The notes beneath the pieces are model-generated. The model did not search any database. It saw only the letters and a list, made by a program, of their open reading frames with translations, and had not been told where the DNA came from. DNA of 64,000 nucleotides from Bacteroides ihuae (GTDB taxonomy: Bacteria; Bacteroidota; Bacteroidia; Bacteroidales; Bacteroidaceae): the NCBI RefSeq assembly GCF_900104585.1, contig NZ_FNVX01000004.1:248001-312000 (forward strand). Reading direction: 5' to 3'. Of the stretch, positions 28,593 through 37,802 are shown piece after piece (within the stretch, counting starts at the first letter, position 1; each line of letters begins with the position of its first letter). The position numbers and the translations under genes are program-made.

Positions 28593-28715
28593 TTAGCTTC
28601 CGAGGATGGCATCAGAACTAGACCCGGCGCCAAGTTCCGTATCCTTATTCACATCCAAATCAATAATTTCAGGTGTCTCCCAAACTTGTTTGTTTTCTTC
28701 TTTTTCGTTTTTCAT
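28593..28715 (-). CDS. putative lasso peptide precursor
   Basis: A 40-codon frame from ATG 28715 to TAA 28593. The leader is charged and carries W-E-T-P-E-I-I-D-L, close to the W/Y-x-x-P-x-I/L pattern that RRE domains bind. The C-terminal part reads TELGAGSSSDAILGS. With Thr at the usual -2 place the core would be LGAGSSSDAILGS, an eight-residue ring from Leu1 to Asp8; a core starting at Gly (GAGSSSDAILGS, Gly1-Asp7) is the alternative. The last residue is Ser, the residue phosphorylated in paeninodin-type peptides, and a kinase stump lies next door. The gene is immediately upstream of the cyclase homologue. Assignment is by context and motif; the mature product is not known. Confidence 0.65.
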   Translation of the reverse strand: MKNEKEENKQVWETPEIIDLDVNKDTELGAGSSSDAILGS

Positions 28716-28907
28716 AATCGTAAAATTTTAAGTTTATATTTGTAATTTCTAATTCACTGACTATTAAATTGTTGCCTTTTCTTTGCAACACACTAGAACG
28801 CACAGAGATTTTTTTATGATACCCGATTAACTTATAGACAAAAATAAATATTAATCCTGAAAAAAAAGTATTTTTGACGATATTATTAATAAAAAAGCAA
28901 CAAATAA

Positions 28908-29060
28908 TTGGAGAAAACAAGTCATTTATATAAATATTGGGGCTTTGGACTGAAGATTGCTTCAGACATAGAGTTTCCCGAACTACTGGTTTATGATTTT
29001 GATATTCCGGACGTGGAGTACATTGTAGATAAGGTTCCTGCTTTCATCTATTATCAATAA
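28908..29060 (+). pseudogene. N-terminal stump of an HPr-kinase-like protein
   Basis: The frame runs from TTG 28908 to TAA 29058-29060. It codes for about 50 residues including YWGFGLKIASDIEFPELL and DVEYIVDKVPAFI. The pattern aromatic-x-x-F-G-L-x-I-x-S-x-I-x-x-P-E-L is the beginning I know from HPr-kinase-like proteins found in many lasso clusters, where they phosphorylate the C-terminal Ser of the precursor. The kinase core with its P-loop is missing. The stop lies right beside an IS30 relic, so the gene was probably cut by that element or a deletion next to it. Confidence 0.5.
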
Positions 29061-29065
29061 ACTTT

Positions 29066-29995
29066 AATTGGCTCACAGAATTCCTTTTAATGTTTTTGAA
29101 AAAGCATCTGAATCAGAGACAATATTTTCATTCGCACATTCTAGCCTCTAATGCAATTTTAAGAAAAGCAACTCATCTATACCTTCATTTGGGGGTCTGT
29201 CGTTTAGGAGATTCTGATAACGTCTTATGTCTTTAGGTGATAGCTTCTCAAAAGAGGACGCTTTCGATACTTTGGAAATGCGAAAACTCCGTTCCATTAT
29301 CCGTAATGATAGAGCGTAGTAGATCTTTCTTCTTATAGTAACTCAGAGCCTTATTAACTTCACGAGCGAGCGCTTTAGAATCCTTACCATGTTCTCAATC
29401 GGATAATAGTAAAACCTGTCACTCGCTCTACTAAGGTTAATATCACTCCTTTCTGTCCCTTTCCGACAACAGTATCCATCTCAAAGTCTCCTACTCTTTG
29501 CTTCTTATTCACGCATTCAGGGCGTACCTCTATGAACTTGCGCTTAGCCCAATGTGTCTTAGAGGGTATAGCAAGACGTTGCTTTCGATAAGAGAGACCG
29601 TGTCTGGTATGCTTATACAACTCTCCTACATTGTCCTTGTCTTGACGAAAGAACTTCTAGATCGTAGTCTTACCCGTCATAGGCCTTCCCTCTATCTGAA
29701 AACGTCCGGCAATCTGCTCCGGAGACCATTTCAACTCCACCAAACAAAAGATGATATCAGCTTTAATCTTAGGAGTTATCTTACTCCTTGATTTATTCTT
29801 CCATCTCTGTCGCTCTTTAGCAAACTCATTGGCTTGATTCGAGCTGTAGTTGCCCGACCGGGTCAAGTTCCTCTTCAATTCTCGGCTGATGATACTCGGG
29901 TGTACGCCAACAATTTCCGCTATCCTCTTCTGAGACATGTTAGCCTTGAGAAGTGCTGCGATATTGTACCTTGCAGGGTTTGGAAGCAAAAACGA
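29066..29995 (-). mobile_element. decayed IS30 family element
   Basis: Minus-strand frames give the pieces of an IS30-type (IS4351-like) transposase. The first 110 residues hold the HTH (MSQKRIAEIVGVHPSIISRE) and WSPEQIAGRF. A second piece has GDFEMDTVVGKGQKGVILTLVERV with the first catalytic Asp. The third catalytic region (ITDNGTEF) lies in a further frame, and a last scrap shows A-N-E-N, like the GTNEN motif. Several frameshifts and stops separate them, so it is inactive. Its left edge touches the kinase stump and its right edge cuts a fimbrillin gene. No clear terminal inverted repeats were found. Confidence 0.8.
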
Positions 29996-29999
29996 GTAT

Positions 30000-30321
30000 A
30001 ATGGAGAGTACGGAAGAGAGCTATATAATCCTTTTTACCATTTGTCAAACGATATATAGACATCTGATTGAATTTTTCTCCTTCTGATATCCCTTTCGCA
30101 ATAAGTATTTCATCGCCCTCATTGAACTTTGTTTGTTCGGTTTCGCTGCCCAATAGCATACTTCGTGTGCCGGTAGCAAAAGAAGAGCCTATATTTGCGA
30201 TGAAAAGCACAATATTATCGGCATTTTTCATTACATTAGGTTCTATTTCCTCATTACTGCAAGCGGCAAACCCCACAAGGAGGACTGCCGCTACAAAGAA
30301 GAGTTTTACTCTATTATTCAT
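30000..30321 (-). pseudogene. fimbrillin-like lipoprotein cut by the IS30 element
   Basis: Start at ATG 30321. The N-terminus is a lipoprotein signal (MNNRVKLFFVAAVLLVGFAAC) followed by about 80 residues with the fimbrillin opening: ATGTRSML, EQTKFNEGDEILIA and MSIYRLTNGKK. After about residue 95 the sequence no longer fits and runs into the transposase region. The rest of the gene is not seen on the other side of the element, so a deletion accompanied the insertion. Confidence 0.75.
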
Positions 30322-30332
30322 CGAAAATCGGA

Positions 30333-31382
30333 TTACTCGGTTTCTATATCTGCACTACCTCCGTCTCCCCAAGGCAAAATTGAAAAACCGCCGAGTGTAA
30401 TGGCATCCTTGCCCACGTTGAGGGTGAGATTATACTGCGTATTATGGGTAAATTGCAACGTATTCTTTGACTCCCATGCGTAGGTCTTTCCTCCGATTTT
30501 TATATTAATGAGAAAGTTAGGGGGGAGCACCATTGGAGTGCCGGCGTTGGCATACGTATTGGGAACACTTTGCGGAATGAAAATACACTCATATTTAGCT
30601 TCTGCCATTTTTGTATCTGCTTCTCCTGCTGTATAGTTAGCGGCGAAAGGACGAATATCATCAGGCTTGGTAAAGTTGTTTGTCATAACAGGCTTATCCA
30701 ATTCCCACATTACATCGGTAGATGTTCCGCAGACACGCACTTCCTCAATAATATTCGATGTGGTACCTCCCGGTTGTAAATTGAATTCGGTACCAAGCTT
30801 GAGCGTAAGATTTAATTTAGCAAAGAAATGATCAAGCTGTACTTTCATCTTACCCTCAACAGTAAGGTCAGTAGCAGGATTGATGCTTTTCTTGAGCATA
30901 TAAAGGATGTCGGATTTCTCCATATTTTCCTGCTGTGTTTGGTCTTTTTCTATACTGATTTTATGTTCTTGAGCCCAAGTGGAAGCAACCACATTATTGG
31001 GGATGCGGAATGCGGTTACATTCACAGGATTCATCTTATTTTGCCACAGCATCACTTTTTCCGATGCAGTAAGCCCTTGTGCTATTTCACTATCACCTTG
31101 TGGATTATAAGATTTCCACACGCCTCCGTCTTTCTTTATTTTAACGAAATAGGTGTATTTGCCCGTAGTTTCCAAAGGATTCTCCACATACATGAAAAAG
31201 TCCGAGAGATTGTCGGTTGTCATTCCGGCACGTGTTTGAGGTTTGTTTACATCGGCTGCCACGCGAATGACTCCGTCGGCAGGGAAATGATCGGTCTGAG
31301 CCATCGGCTCATCGTTTTGACTGCAAGCGACAGCCGATAATGTGATGGCAGCAAAGATTGCCAATTTATTAAATTTATTCAT
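30333..31382 (-). CDS. fimbrillin family lipoprotein
   Basis: 349 residues with a lipoprotein signal ending in LSAVAC. The body has PQTRAGMTTDNLSDFFMYVENP, KVMLWQNKMNPVNVTAF, MKVQLDHFFAKLNLTLKLG and, at the end, LNVGKDAITLGGFSILPWGDGG. DHFFAKLNLTL is the central fimbrillin motif and I-x-x-W-G-x-G the usual end. It is a paralogue of the protein at 37799-38812, with the same order of motifs. Such proteins are surface-exported lipoproteins that polymerise into pili after proteolytic trimming, or sit at pilus tips. Which role applies here cannot be told. It is 11 bp upstream of the cut fimbrillin. Confidence 0.8.
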   Translation of the reverse strand: MNKFNKLAIFAAITLSAVACSQNDEPMAQTDHFPADGVIRVAADVNKPQTRAGMTTDNLSDFFMYVENPLETTGKYTYFVKIKKDGGVWKSYNPQGDSEIAQGLTASEKVMLWQNKMNPVNVTAFRIPNNVVASTWAQEHKISIEKDQTQQENMEKSDILYMLKKSINPATDLTVEGKMKVQLDHFFAKLNLTLKLGTEFNLQPGGTTSNIIEEVRVCGTSTDVMWELDKPVMTNNFTKPDDIRPFAANYTAGEADTKMAEAKYECIFIPQSVPNTYANAGTPMVLPPNFLINIKIGGKTYAWESKNTLQFTHNTQYNLTLNVGKDAITLGGFSILPWGDGGSADIETE

Positions 31383-31414
31383 TGTCTTTCCTTTTTATTG
31401 GTTTATAATCATAT

Positions 31415-31718
31415 TTTATCTTACAGGGTGGCATCGCATCAAGACATCGGGGTCCGTGTGGAATTAGGAGAAGTCGAAAACGCTTACACATAGATATTAC
31501 CTTGAATGAGCCGAGGTCGGCAAGGTCAACGCTTCTTCCGGCAAACATCTCTTTGCGCACAATCTCCGCCAAGGCGGTGATGGCACTGCGCACATCGGCA
31601 CGAGAGAGGGCAGTGGCTTTGATGATACGGCCTTCCCCTGCTTCGTAGTTATCTTGTCTTGCGATACAGAAGCGGCATAGTACATGGTCTTACCCTTGTC
31701 TTTGCCAATGCGCATCAC
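31415..31718 (-). pseudogene. frameshifted HU-like DNA-binding protein gene
   Basis: A first frame reads MYYAASVSQDKITTKQ; a second, +1, frame reads DVRSAITALAEIVRKEMFAGRSVDLADLGSFKV in pieces. Together they follow the Bacteroides HU-like family (compare the intact copy at 54521, with VTRADMAAVLTALEDTI and IVRLGKLGSFQI). A further frameshift lies near the C-terminus, where the frame ends in P-D-V-L-M-R-C. The gene is broken in at least two places. It sits between two fimbrillin genes, on the same strand as the operon. Confidence 0.7.
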
Positions 31719-31839
31719 TTTTTTTTTACGTTGTATAAGAACATTGTTTATACTCTTTTTGAGCTTTATATTTCAATGGCAGAAGCACTTCGTTAAGAAA
31801 GTGTACTTCATCAGCCAATTGATTGCTCTCATTGATGTA

Positions 31840-33507
31840 TTATATCGGATAATTGATATTGTGTATAGTTTTCCAAATAAGCGGTTTAGTACCGTCCAAA
31901 CCAAAACCAAAGGCTTTATTATTTCCAAGCTCAATGTCCGTTTCAGTAGCAGTACCACACAGTTTGTTTTCATTCCATTCCAATTGCTTTTGGAAGGTTT
32001 GCACACAGAGTATGATATTTTTCGCCATTTCTTCGGTAAAGGCATTGACTCCCATTTCTATAATAGGCATACGCAATTCGACAATACGTAGAGCCGTGCA
32101 CCCACTGAAACAGCCTCGTTTAAGTTCTCGAACCAATGGCATATCTATCTTCGTTAATGCCGTACAGCTCATAAAAGCTGCTTCTTTAATGGTGCGAACA
32201 TTGGGGCATATTACTGTTTGCAGATTCGTATTGCTGATGAAGGCGTCGTTAGCAATTGAAGTAACTGTTTTGGGCAATACGATGGCTTTTAGGTTTATAA
32301 TTTGGTCACCTCCTGCACCTCCGTAGAACTGACCGGGGGCTATTTCCGTAATGCCCGTTACTTCACTCAAATCAAGTTCCGTGACATCGGAGTTATTGAA
32401 TACTGTGTGTCCGTCTTTGATGAAATTCCGAGCATTGCCCACCACTATGAACTTATGTTCTGAAACTCCGGTTCCTGCTGCAATTGCAAAATATCCACCA
32501 ATAGCCTCTATCACTTCATCGTAATCTTTGGCGTAATCAAGACGAACTATCACAGAGCCTGCCTCACCAAGAGAAAGAATGGATTGTTTGGTCGCATTTC
32601 CATCGGGAAAATCGATCGTTGCACCCCAATCAGAGACAGAAACGTCTCCCACTTCGAGACGGTCTTTACCCACAGTTATGTTTACGGTATAATGCTTGTC
32701 GTATTGCCAACCACCATAGAGCGAAGAGAGATCTGCCGATACTGCATTGTCTCCCTTGGGCTGCATACTAATCTTTAGATCGTTAAATTTACTTACTGAC
32801 ACGGTTGGCAAAAGAATGGTATAGGAACTATTCACTCCTCCATCGCTTTCAGTATAAGGTATATACTCTTTAGGAGAGATGCTTGTACCAGGGGTTGCAT
32901 CTGATAGGTTGAAAAGCACCTGCTCAACCTTTATCCCGGATGCATATTGATTCTTGAATCCCTTGACATTAACGGTCAGCTTGATGGTTTTGTGTTGCAT
33001 GGTAATATCCACGTTCTCCGTTTTCTGAAATGCTCTCGGAGGCTCCATCATCATCAAGTCTGCCTTTGCGATTTTTTCCTTGGTAGTTTGGTCGGTAGGC
33101 ACGTGGGAGATATAGTTGCTGAAATCCCCATCCGTTGCCAAAACATCCTTGGCTACGGAAGCGGGATAATATGCCTCAAAATTGAGTTCGTTAAATTTCC
33201 AAAGCGGATATTTCCCGTCTGATGGACTCCATTTGCCATTAGACAACCGATACGTACTTTTCCCCTCATAGTTATCTGGACCGGCTCCTCCTGTTGCAAT
33301 AACGAAGATTTCATCCCCCTCTACAAACTGAGTAGCATCATCCACGAGAGGAGTGCTGCGCGTGGCGAACGGACTTTTAATACTTGCCGTAAGATGTACG
33401 GCGTTATCGGGAGTTTGTGGTTCCATAAGCTCATTGTTGCAGGAGGTCAGCCCTCCGAAGAGAACAGCCGCTGCCGACAACACGAATAGTGATTTACCTG
33501 TATTCAT
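31840..33507 (-). CDS. fimbrillin-like lipoprotein fused to BspA-type leucine-rich repeats
   Basis: 555 residues. A lipoprotein signal ends in FGGLTSC. Residues about 40-310 are fimbrillin-like: FATRSTPLVDDATQFVEGDEIFV, YRLSNGKWSPSDGKYPLW, LNFEAYYPAS and ITVGKDRLEVGDVSVSDWG. From about residue 350 on, LRR_5 (BspA-like) repeats follow with the pattern I-x-L-P-x-x-V-T-S-I-A-x-x-A-F and TLxTVICPNVRTIKEAAFMSC. BspA repeats bind host and bacterial ligands in other species. I infer a tip adhesin of the pilus. A similar fusion is at 35679-37802. Confidence 0.8.
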   Translation of the reverse strand: MNTGKSLFVLSAAAVLFGGLTSCNNELMEPQTPDNAVHLTASIKSPFATRSTPLVDDATQFVEGDEIFVIATGGAGPDNYEGKSTYRLSNGKWSPSDGKYPLWKFNELNFEAYYPASVAKDVLATDGDFSNYISHVPTDQTTKEKIAKADLMMMEPPRAFQKTENVDITMQHKTIKLTVNVKGFKNQYASGIKVEQVLFNLSDATPGTSISPKEYIPYTESDGGVNSSYTILLPTVSVSKFNDLKISMQPKGDNAVSADLSSLYGGWQYDKHYTVNITVGKDRLEVGDVSVSDWGATIDFPDGNATKQSILSLGEAGSVIVRLDYAKDYDEVIEAIGGYFAIAAGTGVSEHKFIVVGNARNFIKDGHTVFNNSDVTELDLSEVTGITEIAPGQFYGGAGGDQIINLKAIVLPKTVTSIANDAFISNTNLQTVICPNVRTIKEAAFMSCTALTKIDMPLVRELKRGCFSGCTALRIVELRMPIIEMGVNAFTEEMAKNIILCVQTFQKQLEWNENKLCGTATETDIELGNNKAFGFGLDGTKPLIWKTIHNINYPI

Positions 33508-33540
33508 TTCGATATTTTTAATGGATTATTAGTGTTTCTC

Positions 33541-34434
33541 TTAATCTATCGCTTCCCCTCCGGTAATTTCTTCGGCAGTACCCCAATCATTGATAGTTAC
33601 TTGATCAAGTTCGATGCGGTTGCGTCCAACGATCAATTTGATGGTCTGTATTTTACCTTTTCCCAGAGTGAGTGATGTGGGGTGTGTATAGACATAGTTT
33701 TTGCCGTCTATGACCACGGTAACGGTTTGAATGCTTTGTGGCAGAATGACAGAGGCAAATTCCTTGTTAGCAATAATTACCGGTAAGGTAAATGCAGCTG
33801 CAGTGCCGGAGGGAGTGATAAGCCCTTTGATATAATCAATGCTACCGACATTTTTGGCTTCGGTAGTGGCGGAAGTAACGGTGGGTGTGCCCGAGAACTC
33901 GTTACGATACTCAAGTTTCACCACAAGTTTGGACATCATGTGGTCAAATTTCAACGAAATAGGATTGTTGGTTGCAATCAGTCCTTTTTTGGTATCGCCG
34001 AAGTTGGTTGCCACAAGGAGGTCGCTTTCTTCCTGTTTGGCGGGATCAACTTTCACGGCATCGGCTTTGAAATCGGTAATGGCGCGATTAGGATAGATAG
34101 AAAGGAAATAATGTGGCGTCATCATGTCCGTCCACTTCATCATCGGGACAGCTTCCCATTTTGCTCCTTTAAGCGTATTAACGGCATTGTTTACCACAAG
34201 TTTTGCCGTGTTTACCTCATCGCCATTGCCCGTCCACGCATAAACGCTGATCTTGTCGCCATCCTCAAAGGTGGAAGTATTGCCATTGGTGACAACACGG
34301 CTCATAGCCCCGATGTGGGTACTTACGGTGATGTACTCAGGTTTGCCCACGAGGTTTGCCTGTTCGCTCTCGTTGTTGCAGCTTGTGAGTGCAATGGCTG
34401 CCAACGTGGCAGCAAGAAGAATGTTCTTTTTCAT
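33541..34434 (-). CDS. fimbrillin family lipoprotein
   Basis: 297 residues with a lipoprotein signal (LAAIALTSC). It shows the fimbrillin order: ISVYAWTGNG, KWEAVPMMKWTDMMTPHYFLSIYPN, ISLKFDHMMSKLVVKLEYRN, ITPSGTAAAFTLP and, at the end, IKLIVGRNRIELDQVTINDWG. No LRR part. The compact length suits a major or minor pilin. It stands 33 bp upstream of the LRR fusion in the same direction. Confidence 0.82.
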   Translation of the reverse strand: MKKNILLAATLAAIALTSCNNESEQANLVGKPEYITVSTHIGAMSRVVTNGNTSTFEDGDKISVYAWTGNGDEVNTAKLVVNNAVNTLKGAKWEAVPMMKWTDMMTPHYFLSIYPNRAITDFKADAVKVDPAKQEESDLLVATNFGDTKKGLIATNNPISLKFDHMMSKLVVKLEYRNEFSGTPTVTSATTEAKNVGSIDYIKGLITPSGTAAAFTLPVIIANKEFASVILPQSIQTVTVVIDGKNYVYTHPTSLTLGKGKIQTIKLIVGRNRIELDQVTINDWGTAEEITGGEAID

Positions 34435-34490
34435 TTGTCTGAAACTTTAATTAGATTGTTATTATTAAAAATGATATTACTTCAATGTTG

Positions 34491-35384
34491 TTAGCGCATA
34501 TCTATCACGTAGCTGGTGCCGTTGATAGAGGGTAAGGATACGGTGATTGTTTTTGTCTTTTCCGAAGAAGTCAGTGTTTTGACGGTGAATGTGATGGGAC
34601 TTTCCCATTTGCCGTAGAAGAAAGCGTTTCCATTGAGGTCAGCAAACACGATGGCTTTGCTGGTAGCTTCCCATTTATATAATCGGGTATATTCTCCTCT
34701 GGCTATGTTTGAAGCCGTCAGGAATCCGACACCTTGGATCTGCACCTTGCTGCCAGAATTAGCAACAATACGGATGCGACTATAGGGGCGAGACTTCATC
34801 TCCTCGGAAAAGTCTATGTTGAGGTCCAATTGCCTCAGTCCGTTGGCATCTGTTTGCTCTATCGATTTACAGGCAAAAGCCTCCTTGCTACCAAGATGTA
34901 CGTCTTTTATCTCTTCCAGTATCGTTGACCCATCGGAGCGGGTCAGCCACCTGTGCGTGGGCAAATAGTAGCCGGTGATGCGGGCTGCTTTGTAGTTGTG
35001 GTGCTGGTTGTATTGATCCTTATAGGGCTTTACTTTGAAGTCTCCCTCGATGCAGTTCCATTTCATCCCGTCATATTGGTAAGTGAGTGGTATTTGCTTT
35101 TTTGCAGCACCCTGCATATCGGCAGTCAGGTAGAGACTTATCATGATTAAGATATTGTCTCCATCTACCCATTTTGTTTTCCCTACATCGGGCATACCTA
35201 CTACAGCAACACGTGTATAGGCTTCGGACGTAAAGGGCAGGTAGTTGGCAACGTTTACTTGAATCGAGAGTGCACGAGGCGTGTTATCCTCCGCATTCGG
35301 TATCTCCTCTTGCTGACAAGACGTGAGGGCAAGAATGTCCAGCAACATCCATAATACTTTTGATATTCTTCTGGTCAGAATCAT
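34491..35384 (-). CDS. fimbrial locus lipoprotein
   Basis: 297 residues with a lipobox (LDILALTSC). It contains VAVVGMPDVGKTKWVDGDNILIMISLYL, a fimbrillin-like early region (W-x-x-G-D-x-I), and a beta-rich C-terminal half ending in ITVSLPSINGTSYVID. The DHxxAK core motif of pilins is not obvious, so it is a divergent member or an accessory or tip component. Its start is 5 bp after the stop of the small gene upstream. Confidence 0.65.
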   Translation of the reverse strand: MILTRRISKVLWMLLDILALTSCQQEEIPNAEDNTPRALSIQVNVANYLPFTSEAYTRVAVVGMPDVGKTKWVDGDNILIMISLYLTADMQGAAKKQIPLTYQYDGMKWNCIEGDFKVKPYKDQYNQHHNYKAARITGYYLPTHRWLTRSDGSTILEEIKDVHLGSKEAFACKSIEQTDANGLRQLDLNIDFSEEMKSRPYSRIRIVANSGSKVQIQGVGFLTASNIARGEYTRLYKWEATSKAIVFADLNGNAFFYGKWESPITFTVKTLTSSEKTKTITVSLPSINGTSYVIDMR

Positions 35385-35389
35385 CTTCT

Positions 35390-35662
35390 TTAGAAAGTTG
35401 CAGGCAGGGGACGTGTGATAACACCGCCTTCTTTATCCGTCCATGTCGAACCGTTAAACACCAACTCTTGCGGTGTAGCTTCTACGGAGGAGAACAATGT
35501 TATTTTCGCTCCGTTTTTCCACTGTTCACCAGTATCACCACTTCTTGTTACAGAGATGCTTCGCAAGGCTTGCAACTGCATAGGCTCTATCTGCTCCGTC
35601 CTGTCGCACGAGGCGAACAGAAGCGGGAGCAGATAGAGTGTTGTTGTTAATTGAGACTTCAT
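35390..35662 (-). CDS. small fimbrillin-like lipoprotein
   Basis: 90 residues with a lipoprotein signal ending in LPLLFASC. The rest looks like only the first part of a fimbrillin: ISVTRSGDTGEQWKNGAKITLFSS and ELVFNGSTWTDKEGGVITRPLP. The frame then stops. It could be a truncated gene, or its body could be the next frame (34491-35384), which begins 5 bp later with its own weak start. No frameshift joining the two is evident. It is 16 bp downstream of the 707-residue fusion. Confidence 0.55.
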   Translation of the reverse strand: MKSQLTTTLYLLPLLFASCDRTEQIEPMQLQALRSISVTRSGDTGEQWKNGAKITLFSSVEATPQELVFNGSTWTDKEGGVITRPLPATF

Positions 35663-35678
35663 ATATTAGTTCTTCCTT

Positions 35679-37802
35679 TTAATGAATAAGATGTGCCCAC
35701 GTTTCTTTGCCGTTGTCATCCACATAGACCAATTCCTGCCAAGCGGTATTATTCGGCCACCATCTGCCGCCGAACTTTGCTTGCCCACGATTATCTCCAT
35801 AGCCAATGTAGTGGACATACTCGGTAACTTGGAAACTCAGTTTGTTCTTGGGATTAAGCATCTTGTCGGTGTGCACATAAAGTGTACCCACACCAAAGCG
35901 CCAAGGGTCATTGCGGGCGGGATTGTAATCTTCTCCGGCATGACTTGCGGGATAATTTTTGAAGTCACGACCGAAGGGAGTCACATCAGCTCCGATGTAT
36001 TTCATCTCTCCCTTGGCGGTAATTTTGAGAGCTGCAAGACTGCTACAACCGGAAAAGAGGTAATCATGAAAACGAATGGCTTTCGGGAAGGATATGGCGA
36101 TGAGTCCGCTACAACCGAGAAACGCTCTTGTATCTATTTGTATCACTTCCGGGAATACGAGTACATTCTTGACATTTAATCCTGTTTTGATTTCACCGTC
36201 CCCCCCAATGAAAGCTCCGCCTGTAAGTGAAGAATAGGCAAAGGCTTCAGGATAAATCTGTCTTACCTTTGGGAAATTCACTTTGCCACTAACACCTCCG
36301 GACAAGCTTGCCTTCTTAAATGCGTGCTCTCCTATCTCCTCTGCCAAAGGGAAATTCGCTTCAGACATGGATACGCATTCCTCAAAGGTGTTATTATTTA
36401 TCTTCTTCAGTTTTGGGAAACTTACTGCAAGAAGGCTGCGGCAGTTATTAAAAGCATTCTCTGCAACCTCTTCCACTTCGGGCGTTACAATTCGTTTGAG
36501 TGTCTTATTGTTGAAAAAAGCATCTTTGCCGATAGCCTTTACAGAAGATGGGAGTATCAACTCTTCAAACTTGGTAAAATCAACAGCTTCATTCATTACT
36601 TTGAAGGCTTTATCTGATATTGCTGTAAGGTCCATAACGTGTGAGAGGTCAAGAGAGCGTATCGTGGTATTCCTCAGCATATTATTGTTTGCGTCGAGAG
36701 TCAATTTGCCTGCCGTCTTACCATAGAAAACGAAGTCGTGAACTTGATGTTTTTGACTTTCTGCCGAAGCGATGGAGTCGGCTATCTGCGCTGTTCCGTT
36801 TGTAGCTCTATCCAAATAAATATGGGCAAATCCATCTTTTACAATCATTACCGGAATATTTGGTCCTACCGCATCCGTGATAGCCACTTTTCCTCCCCAA
36901 GGCTCAATCGTGAATTGCTCTACATCTACTCGTTTTTTCCCTATCTTGAGATTTATCGTTGTAGCTTTTCCTGCTTGAATGACGGGTGTATAGTTCAGTT
37001 CCATCGTAACTTTTCCCGTTGAGAGTCCCTTGGATTCATAGACACTGATGGTCGCGAATTTGCTGGTATTTCCTGCATACCAAACGCCTAAAGGAAGCAA
37101 ACAAGTGGCTTCGCCACCGTTGAGCATCAACTCCTCGCCTCCTTTGGGGAAGAAATCTCGCACATCTACCCGATGTGTGTGTAGATTGTCAATAGAGACC
37201 CAAGCTTTGGCAGGATCCCATTGCTCATCAAGCGAAGTAACACGGATGTTCACCTTTGCCATCTGACGCTTAAAGCTTAAGTCTATTGTTTTATCCTTAT
37301 TTTCTTTCTTTATAGCCTCCCGGCATCTCATGTGGTCTGCCCATGAAATATCATTATCTGCATTGGTACTTCTCTGGTCAGAGGGAACTACAAATCGGGC
37401 GTTTTCTTCGACCCATGATGCTTGGTTGGAGCCGTCGAACTTAGTTGTATGCTCAGCCGGATAGTAAGCATCTACGATCAAAAGATCTGCTCCTTGTATC
37501 CAATTAATACCGCCATCCATAGGAACCCATTCATTTCCATTCTTACGGTAATGAGACTGTTTCTTGTGGGCTTTATCTTTCACGTCATAGTAGGATATGC
37601 CAATGACATCCCCATCTTTGAATTGGGTTTGTTCTTCTGATGTCCCTGTTGGAATGGAACGGGTCACCCCAAATGAATCTCCTATCTGTGCTCTGATTCG
37701 GAGAGCGTTTGAAGACAAATTATCCGGCTCTATCACATCTTGTCGACATGATGTAAAAAGTACTCCTAAGCATACAGTTGCTAAAACGATATATTTATTC
37801 AT
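35679..37802 (-). CDS. large fimbrillin-like lipoprotein with BspA-type leucine-rich repeats
   Basis: 707 residues. Lipoprotein signal ending in VLFTSC. Residues about 35-315 are fimbrillin-like: FGVTRSIPTGTSEEQTQFKDGDVIGIS, WVPMDGGINW, LIVDAYYPAEH, DLSFKRQMAKVNIRVTSL and VDVEQFTIEPWGG. Residues about 370-620 are LRR_5 repeats: LILPSSVKAIGKDAFFNN, TLKRIVTPEVEEVAENAFNNC, LLAVSFPKLKKINNNTFEEC and so on, at least seven units. The last 90 residues are Trp-rich. I infer a pilus tip adhesin. Its ATG overlaps the stop of the next upstream gene (ATGA at 37799-37802). Confidence 0.82.
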   Translation of the reverse strand: MNKYIVLATVCLGVLFTSCRQDVIEPDNLSSNALRIRAQIGDSFGVTRSIPTGTSEEQTQFKDGDVIGISYYDVKDKAHKKQSHYRKNGNEWVPMDGGINWIQGADLLIVDAYYPAEHTTKFDGSNQASWVEENARFVVPSDQRSTNADNDISWADHMRCREAIKKENKDKTIDLSFKRQMAKVNIRVTSLDEQWDPAKAWVSIDNLHTHRVDVRDFFPKGGEELMLNGGEATCLLPLGVWYAGNTSKFATISVYESKGLSTGKVTMELNYTPVIQAGKATTINLKIGKKRVDVEQFTIEPWGGKVAITDAVGPNIPVMIVKDGFAHIYLDRATNGTAQIADSIASAESQKHQVHDFVFYGKTAGKLTLDANNNMLRNTTIRSLDLSHVMDLTAISDKAFKVMNEAVDFTKFEELILPSSVKAIGKDAFFNNKTLKRIVTPEVEEVAENAFNNCRSLLAVSFPKLKKINNNTFEECVSMSEANFPLAEEIGEHAFKKASLSGGVSGKVNFPKVRQIYPEAFAYSSLTGGAFIGGDGEIKTGLNVKNVLVFPEVIQIDTRAFLGCSGLIAISFPKAIRFHDYLFSGCSSLAALKITAKGEMKYIGADVTPFGRDFKNYPASHAGEDYNPARNDPWRFGVGTLYVHTDKMLNPKNKLSFQVTEYVHYIGYGDNRGQAKFGGRWWPNNTAWQELVYVDDNGKETWAHLIH

